From: Thermocrinis sp.
Lineage (GTDB): Bacteria > Aquificota > Aquificia > Aquificales > Aquificaceae
Direction of reading: 5' to 3'
Assembly: GCA_009903855.1 (NCBI GenBank)
Contig: WYEK01000064.1
Span: forward strand, 1 to 12,063
Length of the DNA stretch: 12,063 nt
Every line of letters starts with the position of its first letter. Position 1 is the first letter of the stretch. Shown here piece after piece: positions 1 through 6,074 of this stretch. The notes under the pieces are model-generated. The model was not told the DNA's origin, made no database searches, and saw only the letters and a list, made by a program, of their open reading frames with translations. A program made the translations under genes and the position numbers.

Positions 1-593
1 TTTGTGTGGCAGGAGAAATGCTGAAGGATAGTCATATAAAGCTCGGAGCCCAAAACTGCCACTATGAGGAAAAGGGAGCCTTTACGGGAGAAATATCCCT
101 TAGTATGCTAAAGGAACTTGGTGTGTCTTATGTTATAGTGGGGCACTCAGAAAGAAGGTGGCTCTTTGGAGAAACTGACGAGATGATAAACAAAAAGGTT
201 ATAGCCTGCTTGGAAAATGGACTAAGACCCATCCTTTGTGTGGGGGAAAAGATAGAGGACCGAAATGCAGGCATGACCTTAAAGGTGGTGGAAAGCCAGC
301 TGAAGCTTGGATTGTCCGGTCTGGAGGATTTGGCGGGCAAGATTGACATAGCCTATGAACCCGTTTGGGCAATAGGCACAGGAACGCCCGCCACGCCGGA
401 GGATGCCCAATTTGTCCATAGGTTTATAAAGGAGTTTTTGGGAGAAGTTAGAGTTCTGTATGGAGGCAGTGTAAACCCAAAGAACGCCAAAGACTTTCTT
501 TCCATGCCCGATGTGGATGGTCTTTTGGTGGGAACCGCCAGCTTAGACCCTGAACCCTTTGCCCAGATAGTAAAGGCTTCTGAAGGAGAGTAA
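1..593 (+). CDS. tpiA: Triosephosphate isomerase, 5'-truncated by the window edge
   Basis: Interconverts dihydroxyacetone phosphate and glyceraldehyde 3-phosphate in cytosolic glycolysis/gluconeogenesis. The reading frame is open from base 3 (Cys-Val-Ala-Gly-Glu...) and enters the protein just before the family block LGAQNCHYEEKGAFTGEIS. The catalytic His sits in VGHSERR (codon 144-146) and the catalytic Glu in AYEPVWAIGTG (codon 357-359). The flexible loop 6 (WAIGTGTPATPEDAQ) and the phosphate-binding YGGSVN follow. About 198 residues are visible; bacterial TpiA is about 240-255, so roughly 40 N-terminal residues, including the catalytic Lys, lie outside the window. The internal GTG at 6 and ATG at 18 are not true starts. 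Its last 51 bases overlap the minus-strand lptF/G gene tail-to-tail. Family assignment is certain. Confidence 0.97.
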   Translation, partial: CVAGEMLKDSHIKLGAQNCHYEEKGAFTGEISLSMLKELGVSYVIVGHSERRWLFGETDEMINKKVIACLENGLRPILCVGEKIEDRNAGMTLKVVESQLKLGLSGLEDLAGKIDIAYEPVWAIGTGTPATPEDAQFVHRFIKEFLGEVRVLYGGSVNPKNAKDFLSMPDVDGLLVGTASLDPEPFAQIVKASEGE

Positions 594-1601
594 AACAAGC
601 ACAAAAAAGGGCAAGGCTCCCAAAAGGGGACTACGTCCCAGCTCCTGGGCAGTGATTTTTATAAGGTTCAGGCTAAGTATGTAAAGGGCTATGTAAAGAA
701 GAAAAAACATAGATGGCTTTAGAAAGCTACGCTCCTTTAAAAGGTGGTAGGCTAAGGGTAAAGTAAGTGCGAGCACAGATAGGCTGATAACGAGCCTTAA
801 CAAGAGCTCCGCCAGATAGACATCCTTATTCATTCCCAAGGAACTTGCCAAAGAGTATAGGGAAATCAGTTTATCCATCCTTAAGTGGTTTAATTTTTCT
901 CCGAAGGCTTTTGCATCATCTACAGATATAAACTCCAAGGTTATATCCTTCTTTTCCTTCAATCCGCTATCAAAATAACTCCTTTCTGCTCCAATAAGTG
1001 TTAGACTTCTATCTTTCCATAGTCCTTCTTTAGCGTAGAGCACGCCATATATATAATTACCCTGCAAATACACAGAGAAGACATCATAAACCCTACCATC
1101 CATCAGGTTTGCAAAGCCTATTCTTACGTAAGACCTTTTTTCTCCTTCTCCAAGGCTAAGCCAAAAGTTGTTTAAAACAAGCTCTTCTTTTGCCTTTCCC
1201 TTCTTGAACTCCCTCTCAATTGCGTAGGCATTTTTAAAGATTTTTGGATAAAAACTGTAGCTCAAAGCAAGCTGTAAAAGGGAAAGAATTAAAGAAGCCA
1301 TCAAAACAGGCATAAAAAATCTCAACGGCGATAGACCAAAAGAGTAAGAAAGCCTGTCATAAGATTTTTTAAACACCCTTCTCATATAGATCATCAGGGC
1401 AAGGCAATTTAAGATGGGTGCGGTGTAATAAAAGCTTGAGAATACTGTTATTAGTATAGCCTTTGGGATTATGTGTGGTGCAGACACTTTGTATAGGAGT
1501 AGGACATCCACCAAGGAGTAAAGACTCAAAAGAAGGCTAAAAACCAAACTGAGGAGTAACAGTACTTTTAAAAACTCCCTAAGGTTATAGAAGAATAGCA
1601 T
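543..1601 (-). CDS. LptF/LptG (YjgP/YjgQ) family lipopolysaccharide export permease
   Basis: Inner-membrane permease subunit of the type that, with the LptB ATPase, extracts LPS from the inner membrane and hands it to the periplasmic Lpt bridge. The 352 residues show the family layout: hydrophobic segments at about 11-36, 47-73 and 95-117, a soluble periplasmic region at about 118-262 (the expected beta-jellyroll), and three more membrane segments at about 266-288, 296-315 and 325-345. The cytoplasmic loop reading SYSFGLSPLRFFMPVL (85-100) matches the family's conserved 'rs.G.sp.r...P' coupling region. The start ATG directly abuts the hemB stop (TGAATG, no spacer), so translation is probably coupled and the mRNA starts at hemB. 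Only one permease gene is visible, so F versus G cannot be decided; an LPS transporter needs two such subunits. Its 3' end lies antisense to tpiA. Confidence 0.85.
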   Translation of the reverse strand: MLFFYNLREFLKVLLLLSLVFSLLLSLYSLVDVLLLYKVSAPHIIPKAILITVFSSFYYTAPILNCLALMIYMRRVFKKSYDRLSYSFGLSPLRFFMPVLMASLILSLLQLALSYSFYPKIFKNAYAIEREFKKGKAKEELVLNNFWLSLGEGEKRSYVRIGFANLMDGRVYDVFSVYLQGNYIYGVLYAKEGLWKDRSLTLIGAERSYFDSGLKEKKDITLEFISVDDAKAFGEKLNHLRMDKLISLYSLASSLGMNKDVYLAELLLRLVISLSVLALTLPLAYHLLKERSFLKPSMFFLLYIALYILSLNLIKITAQELGRSPLLGALPFFVLVLLSFRSLYYLGKGFRV

Positions 1602-2585
1602 TCAAATTAAGCCCTTGTTTATGAGCTTTGCTACATCCTTTGCGAAGTAAGTTATGACCATGTCCGCCCCAGCCCTCTTTATGGATATTAAAGTTTCTAT
1701 CATCACCTTTTCCTCATCTATCCAGCCGAGCTTCCCACCAGCCTTTATCATGGCGTACTCTCCGCTAACGTTGTAGGCACAGACTGGTAAAAGTGTGGCT
1801 TCTTTTACTTTGGCTATTATATCAAGGTATGCCAAGGCGGGCTTTACCATAACTATGTCTGCGCCTTCTTGGACGTCCAAAAGCACCTCCTTTAGGGCTT
1901 CCCTTGCATTGGCAGGATCCATCTGGTAGCTTCTCCTGTCTCCAAAGGCGGGGGCAGATTCTGCCGCATCTCTGAAGGGACCATAGAAGGCGGAGGCAAA
2001 CTTGGCAGAGTATGCCATTATTGGAATGTGAGTATAACCTGCAGAGTCAAGGGCAGACCTTATGGCTTGAACCATACCGTCCATCATGCCCGAAGGTGCT
2101 ACCATATCCGCACCGTTCTCTGCGTGGGAAACTGCCTGTTTTTTCAAGTTCTCAAGGGTTAGGTCGTTATCCACAGTATGACCTTTTATCACACCGCAGT
2201 GCCCGTGAGTGGTGTATTCGCAGAAGCATACATCGGTTATTACATACATCTCGGGCACTTCCTTTTTGATCCTTCTGAGAGCCCTCTGGATTATACCTTG
2301 CTCGCTCCAAGTGTCGGAGCCTACTTCGTCCTTGTGCTCGGGTATTCCAAAGAGTATGATGGCGGGTATGCCCAGGTCTCTGACCTCCTTTACCGCATCC
2401 ACAACTTTGTCCACACTGTAGCGATAAACGCCGGGCATGGATGGGACCTCTTCCACTATGTTCTCTCCGTACCTGACAAAGATGGGGTATATTAGATCGT
2501 CAAGGGTAAGCCGGGTCTCTCGGACGAGCCTTCTTATGTTTTCTGATAACCTCAACCTTCTGGGTCTTAGCTTAGGAAATTCCAT
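1602..2585 (-). CDS. hemB: Delta-aminolevulinic acid dehydratase (porphobilinogen synthase), zinc type
   Basis: Condenses two 5-aminolevulinate molecules into porphobilinogen, the second common step of haem, sirohaem and corrinoid synthesis. With the start chosen here the protein is 327 residues, the normal size. The zinc site is complete: DVCFCEYTTHGHCG with Cys120, Cys122 and Cys130. The two Schiff-base lysines are Lys195 (in AYSAKFASAFYGPFRDA) and Lys248 (in DIVMVKPALAYLDII). REALKE (Glu229) matches the allosteric Mg-site region. A longer frame opens at a TTG at 2624, but its 13 extra codons (LNYTTVGLKFSP) cover the promoter block and match nothing in the family, so the ATG at 2585 is preferred. 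No Shine-Dalgarno precedes it; the ATG lies 8 bases after a TAAAAT box, suggesting a leaderless mRNA. The stop codon touches the lptF/G start. Confidence 0.96.
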   Translation of the reverse strand: MEFPKLRPRRLRLSENIRRLVRETRLTLDDLIYPIFVRYGENIVEEVPSMPGVYRYSVDKVVDAVKEVRDLGIPAIILFGIPEHKDEVGSDTWSEQGIIQRALRRIKKEVPEMYVITDVCFCEYTTHGHCGVIKGHTVDNDLTLENLKKQAVSHAENGADMVAPSGMMDGMVQAIRSALDSAGYTHIPIMAYSAKFASAFYGPFRDAAESAPAFGDRRSYQMDPANAREALKEVLLDVQEGADIVMVKPALAYLDIIAKVKEATLLPVCAYNVSGEYAMIKAGGKLGWIDEEKVMIETLISIKRAGADMVITYFAKDVAKLINKGLI

Positions 2586-2602
2586 AGGGGAAAATTTTAA
2601 GC
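2583..2602 (-). promoter_or_regulatory. Putative leaderless promoter at the hemB start
   Basis: Read on the minus strand the block is GCTTAAAATTTTCCCCTATG, ending in the hemB start codon. A -10-like TAAAAT (2599-2594) is followed by 8 bases and then ATG, which would place transcription initiation at or within a base or two of the start codon. There is no purine-rich ribosome-binding sequence in the preceding 20 bases. A TTGTTA about 19 bases upstream of the TAAAAT could be a weak -35. The block is 18/20 identical to the one at the lolA start (11620-11639), which supports function. The transcription start is an inference. Confidence 0.6.
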
Positions 2603-2611
2603 CAACAGTGG

Positions 2612-2638
2612 TATAATTTAACAAACTTTCTTAGGGGG
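2612..2638 (+). promoter_or_regulatory. sucC -10 box and Shine-Dalgarno
   Basis: A perfect TATAAT, preceded by G, lies at 2612-2617. The ribosome-binding AGGGGG at 2633-2638 is followed by 5 bases and the sucC ATG at 2644. Initiation 6-7 bases after the -10 box would give a leader of about 20 bases. No convincing TTGACA-like -35 is visible at 16-18 bases upstream. The box sits back-to-back with the hemB promoter in a 58-base divergent spacer. Confidence 0.6.
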
Positions 2639-2643
2639 TAAGC

Positions 2644-3801
2644 ATGAAGCTACACGAGCACCAAGCAAAGGAAATTCTAAAAAAATACAACCTTCCTGTT
2701 CCAGAGGGTAAGGTAGCCTTCAGTTTGCAGGAAGCCAAGCAGGCGGCAGAAGAGCTCGGTGAATTTCCATTGGTAGTTAAAGCCCAAGTGCATTGCGGTG
2801 GAAGGGGTAAGGCAGGCGGTGTAAAACTGGTAAAAAGCATGGAAGAGCTTGAAGCTGCGGTGGAGGGTATGCTTGGAAAGGTGCTAAAGACCTTTCAGTG
2901 CCCCGATGGAAAGCCCGTAAACAGGGTTTGGATAGAGAAGGCAACGCCCATAGAGAAGGAGTATTATCTCTCCATAACCTTAGACAGGTCTGTCTCTAAG
3001 CCTGTGCTGATGGCTTCTGCGGAGGGTGGTATGGAGATTGAAGAGGTGGCAAAGGAAAAGCCGGAAGCCATTCACATGCTACACATTGACCCAGACCTTG
3101 GTCTCATGCCCTCTCAGGCAAGAAAACTTGCCTTTAAACTGGGTTTGCCAGTCAACGATTTTGTAAAAATTGCCCTGGGTTTGTATAGGGCTTATGAGGA
3201 GTTGGATGCCAGCCTTGTGGAGATAAATCCTTTGGTACTTACAAAGGACGGTAAGCTTGTTCTTTTGGACGCCAAAGTGGAAATTGACGACAACGCCCTC
3301 TTTAGGCACAAGGACCTGGCGGAGATGGAGGACCTAACCCAGCTGGACCCATTGGAAGTAGAGGCAAAAACTTACAGCCTAAACTACATAAAGCTTGATG
3401 GAAACATAGGTTGTATGGTAAATGGTGCGGGGCTTGCCATGACTACTATGGACATAATCAAGCTGGCGGGTGGTGAGCCTGCAAACTTCTTGGATGTGGG
3501 TGGTGGTGCCAATGTGGAACAGATCGCCAACGCCTTCAGGATCCTGATGGCAGACAAGAATGTAAAGGCAGTGTTTATAAACATATTTGGTGGTATTCTG
3601 AGGTGCGACAGGCTTGCCAATGGACTCGTTGAAGCGGCAAAGATGGTGGAGATAAGGGTGCCGGTGGTGGTTAGGATGGAAGGTACTAATGTGGAAGAAG
3701 GTAAAAGAATTCTCTCAGAATCTGGACTGAACTTCATAACTGCGGAGGACATGTGGGACGGTGCCAAAAAAGCGGTGGAGTTGGCAAAGTCTGCTAAGTA
3801 G
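2644..3801 (+). CDS. sucC: Succinate-CoA ligase (ADP-forming) beta subunit
   Basis: ATP-grasp subunit of succinyl-CoA synthetase, which interconverts succinate, CoA and ATP with succinyl-CoA, ADP and phosphate; in an autotroph using the reductive TCA cycle it would run toward succinyl-CoA. The 385 residues are the standard SucC length. The ATP-grasp start is MKLHEHQAKEILKKYNLPVP, followed by VVKAQVHCGGRGKAGGVKLV, the metal-site region SLVEINPLV and LLDAKVEIDDNALFRH. The C-terminal CoA-ligase domain shows GGEPANFLDVGGGA and the phosphohistidine-interacting NIFGGILRCD. The start has a clear Shine-Dalgarno (AGGGGG). Citryl-CoA synthetase large subunit (CcsA) of Aquificales is homologous but, from memory, longer (about 430 residues), so SucC is favoured. 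The alpha-subunit gene sucD does not follow, although the two are usually adjacent. Confidence 0.92.
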   Translation: MKLHEHQAKEILKKYNLPVPEGKVAFSLQEAKQAAEELGEFPLVVKAQVHCGGRGKAGGVKLVKSMEELEAAVEGMLGKVLKTFQCPDGKPVNRVWIEKATPIEKEYYLSITLDRSVSKPVLMASAEGGMEIEEVAKEKPEAIHMLHIDPDLGLMPSQARKLAFKLGLPVNDFVKIALGLYRAYEELDASLVEINPLVLTKDGKLVLLDAKVEIDDNALFRHKDLAEMEDLTQLDPLEVEAKTYSLNYIKLDGNIGCMVNGAGLAMTTMDIIKLAGGEPANFLDVGGGANVEQIANAFRILMADKNVKAVFINIFGGILRCDRLANGLVEAAKMVEIRVPVVVRMEGTNVEEGKRILSESGLNFITAEDMWDGAKKAVELAKSAK

Positions 3802-3842
3802 TTAAAAATATACGATTTAAGCTATTGAAGGCATAATGTATA

Positions 3843-3857
3843 TTAAAATTTACTCCT
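3843..3857 (+). promoter_or_regulatory. Putative promoter of the 3862-9494 operon
   Basis: TTAAAATTTACTCCT matches the hemB block (TTAAAATTTTCCCCT) at 13 of 15 positions. The TAAAAT box is at 3844-3849, 12 bases before the ATG at 3862, so the expected leader is only about 4-6 bases. No Shine-Dalgarno precedes the ATG. The 60-base spacer after sucC (3802-3861) is AT-rich and holds no recognisable intrinsic terminator; read-through from sucC is therefore also possible. Other -10-like words (CATAAT 3832-3837, TATATT 3839-3844) make the exact start uncertain. Confidence 0.45.
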
Positions 3858-3861
3858 TACA

Positions 3862-5406
3862 ATGACACCACCTTCTATTCCATTAACAAGAAAACCCTTT
3901 GAAGAGCAAATAGTTAGCCAGTGTGCAGGATGTGGCTGTGGGTGCGGGTATGTGCTGTATAAGGCACAAGGAAAGCCCGTAGACCTTTATGGACACCCTG
4001 CAGACCCAAAGGGTATGGGAAGCCTCTGTAGCAAAGGTATAACCTTACTGCAAGAGGTTGTACAAAATCCTCTCCGGCTACTGGGCTTCTACTTGTGGCA
4101 GGAGCAAGAACTTTTAAACATCTCCCAAGAACAAGCCAAGGGGCTAATAAGAGAACGCCTTAGAGGGAAAGTCGCCATAGTTTTAGACAGGCATCTTTCA
4201 AGCCTTGAGGAGTACCTTTTGGCAAGGCAGTTGGGGGATGTTTTTGTGGATGCACCCGTGCTGGGCTACAATCCTTCGGAGGTCTTCTTCAACCAATGGC
4301 AGAACTATATGCTCATAATTGGTTGGGAGGCAGAACCTGTATTCTCTGAGGTTATGTCTATGAGATATCTGGTGGATGCGGTGGAAAGGTCTGCCCACCT
4401 TGTTTGCGTTAGCTCTCGGTATGCTACCCTGTGTGCCAAAGCCAAAAGGCAAGTGCTTTTGAACCCAATAAAACAGCTTTCTTTTATGAACAGCCTTCTG
4501 GAGCCAGAGCACACAGACCCTCTGGTGGTGGAACTAAAGAAAGCAATGCACCTTGTAAAAACTCTCCTCCTGGTGGGCACAGACCTCCTTGCATCACCCT
4601 TCAGAAACCAAGTTCTCAACATCCTTTATAAGCTGAAAAAACGCTTTGGGGTGGATTACAGTTTTGTGGGAGACCTTATGCCACTGCCCGCCAAGGAACT
4701 GAGAAAGCTTGTGGATAGCATAGATGATTACGATAGCTTTGTGTTCTTTGGAAATCCGTTGGTTCAGCTTCCGCAGGAGATAAGGGAAAGAATAAAAGAG
4801 AAGTTTTCGGTGCATTTTACCCTATTTCCAAACTTGACTTCCCAGTATTCTACCCTTGTGGTGGGCAGTGCCAACTTTTCTGAGAGGGACTTTATAGCAT
4901 ACAGAAACAGCTTTGGAAGGGTTTACTTTTGCCCACAGGCTATAAAAAAGCCGGAGGGTGCGGTAGTTCCCTACGCATTTTTGGGAGAAGTGTTTGGGAT
5001 TGAGGTAAAGGTGGAGGAATTTTTAAGGGTGGAGCCCGGTTTTGAGGGGACACCTTTAGAACTGCCATCCCTTGAAGAACAGTCTGCAAGTGGGCAGTTA
5101 AAGGAAGGAATAGTGCTTTACACCTCCAACGGTTTGGTGGATGAGCTTGGACACTGGAACCCTTGGATCCACAACATAGAAAGGTACCAAAGGGCATACA
5201 TGTCGGAAAAAACCGCAAGAAAGCTGGGAGTGAATAACAGACTAACCCTAAGGGGAAAAGAGTTTGAAGTGGTTATCACACCCAACGTGGCGGAGGATGT
5301 AGTTTATGTGCCTCTTTCCTTTGAGGAGTTTCAGCCCTTTGACCCTGGGCACAGCGTGGGAAGTTTTGCCAAAGAGCCCTATTACAGGTTTGAGGTTTTG
5401 GAATGA
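3862..5406 (+). CDS. Shortened molybdopterin-oxidoreductase-family protein with N-terminal [4Fe-4S] domain, substrate unknown
   Basis: Related to the formate dehydrogenase/NapA/NuoG superfamily; its reaction, if any, is not known to me. The N-terminal [4Fe-4S] domain is textbook CX2CX3CX27C: Cys21, Cys24, Cys28 and Cys56, with Lys58 in the usual LCSKG position; an extra Cys26 lies inside the motif. MLIIGWEAEP (150-159) aligns with the family 'llliG.Np.e' strand and LVCVSSR (180-186) with 'ivvDPR', but with Ser-Ser for Asp-Pro. Residues about 447-490 (EKTARKLGVNNRL to VVYVPLSF) resemble the dinucleotide-binding C-terminal domain. At 514 residues it is 200-400 shorter than catalytic members. 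Where the Mo-ligating Cys/Sec/Ser should lie (about residues 120-148) the segment is short and has no Cys, and there is no in-frame TGA. No Tat or Sec signal is seen, so it is probably cytosolic. Inference: non-catalytic, NuoG-like electron carrier or scaffold. It overlaps the next gene by ATGA. Confidence 0.7.
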   Translation: MTPPSIPLTRKPFEEQIVSQCAGCGCGCGYVLYKAQGKPVDLYGHPADPKGMGSLCSKGITLLQEVVQNPLRLLGFYLWQEQELLNISQEQAKGLIRERLRGKVAIVLDRHLSSLEEYLLARQLGDVFVDAPVLGYNPSEVFFNQWQNYMLIIGWEAEPVFSEVMSMRYLVDAVERSAHLVCVSSRYATLCAKAKRQVLLNPIKQLSFMNSLLEPEHTDPLVVELKKAMHLVKTLLLVGTDLLASPFRNQVLNILYKLKKRFGVDYSFVGDLMPLPAKELRKLVDSIDDYDSFVFFGNPLVQLPQEIRERIKEKFSVHFTLFPNLTSQYSTLVVGSANFSERDFIAYRNSFGRVYFCPQAIKKPEGAVVPYAFLGEVFGIEVKVEEFLRVEPGFEGTPLELPSLEEQSASGQLKEGIVLYTSNGLVDELGHWNPWIHNIERYQRAYMSEKTARKLGVNNRLTLRGKEFEVVITPNVAEDVVYVPLSFEEFQPFDPGHSVGSFAKEPYYRFEVLE

Positions 5407-6074
5407 GGGTGGGAGTGTGTGAGGGTTCCTTTAAAGAGGGCTATATTTTGAGGACTTTTGGCTTGGAGAGGGAAAAACTCAACTATCCAAGGGTGTACGA
5501 ATGGTTGGGTGGTATAGACATATATTTTGACAGGGAGGAGGATTGGAGGAGGGCACGGCAAGAGCTTGGCTTTTATGTTTATGCGGATGACAAAAGGGAG
5601 ATGGAGGAAGTAGTGGGAGAGCTCTTAAGAGAAAAAGGGCTAAAGCTTGCGGTTGCAGAAAGTTGCACGGGTGGGCTTTTGTCTGCAAGGCTTGTGAACG
5701 TGCCGGGCAGTAGTCAATACTTTTTGGGAGGATTTGTGGTCTATTCCAATGAACTAAAAACAAAGCTTTTGAGCGTAGAAAGAGAGCTCTTGCAAGAGCA
5801 CGGTGCGGTTTCTGAGGAGGTTTGCAGGGCTATGTGCATATCCGCACTGGAGGAAACGGACGCAGACATCTCCATTGCCATCACTGGCATAGCGGGTCCC
5901 TCTGGAGCAACCCCCACAAAGCCTGTAGGCCTGACCTACATAGCCTTGAGCACAGACAAGGAAGTTATAGTGGAAAGGCACGTGCTCAAACTTGGCAGGA
6001 ACGAAAACCGTTTTTTGGCAACCCAACTGGCTTTAAACCTGCTTAGAAAATTTCTTTTGGGAGTGATCCGATGA
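5403..6074 (+). CDS. CinA-family protein lacking the MoCF domain; PncC-type nicotinamide-nucleotide amidase domain
   Basis: The C-terminal part (about residues 66-220) is a CinA_C/PncC domain, which in characterised members deamidates NMN to nicotinate mononucleotide in pyridine nucleotide salvage. Visible signatures are LAVAESCTGGLLSARL (catalytic Ser87), YSNELK (Tyr114, Lys119), HGAVSEEVCRAM, and AITGIAGPSGATPTKPVG. Stand-alone PncC is about 160 residues; this protein has 223. The extra N-terminal 60 or so residues (ILRTFGLE... GFYVYADD) resemble the KH-like linker of full-length CinA, which reads into 'GdyiyGeD..tLeevv'. The roughly 170-residue MoCF-like (ADP-ribose pyrophosphatase) head of full CinA is absent. 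It starts at the ATG overlapping the stop of the molybdopterin-family gene and ends in an ATGA overlap with lpxA, so translation is coupled on both sides. No frameshift remnant of the missing head is present upstream, because that space is occupied by the preceding gene. Confidence 0.86.
   Translation: MRVGVCEGSFKEGYILRTFGLEREKLNYPRVYEWLGGIDIYFDREEDWRRARQELGFYVYADDKREMEEVVGELLREKGLKLAVAESCTGGLLSARLVNVPGSSQYFLGGFVVYSNELKTKLLSVERELLQEHGAVSEEVCRAMCISALEETDADISIAITGIAGPSGATPTKPVGLTYIALSTDKEVIVERHVLKLGRNENRFLATQLALNLLRKFLLGVIR

Noticed and set aside
594..640. Rho-independent terminator after tpiA (GGGCAAGGCTCCC-like stretch)
   Set aside because: GGGCAAGGCTCCC gives at most a weak 3-4 bp stem, has no T-run after it, and lies within the lptF/G coding region.
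2178..2495. Plus-strand open frames opposite hemB
   Set aside because: They are composition shadows of hemB with no recognisable domain or ribosome-binding site.
2586..2624. N-terminal extension of hemB to a TTG start at 2624
   Set aside because: The 13 extra residues match nothing in the family and would place coding sequence over the TAAAAT block; start at ATG 2585 gives normal HemB length.
2644..3801. Citryl-CoA synthetase large subunit (CcsA)
   Set aside because: The length of 385 residues is standard SucC; CcsA is remembered as longer. Not fully excluded without a tree.
3862..5406. Selenocysteine-containing or catalytically normal formate dehydrogenase
   Set aside because: There is no in-frame TGA, the ligand segment is missing, and the length is far below catalytic FdhA/NapA.
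3862..5406. Formylmethanofuran dehydrogenase subunit B (FwdB/FmdB)
   Set aside because: The CX2CX3CX27C spacing and LCSKG fit the formate dehydrogenase/NuoG group, and no other fwd/fhc subunit genes are nearby.
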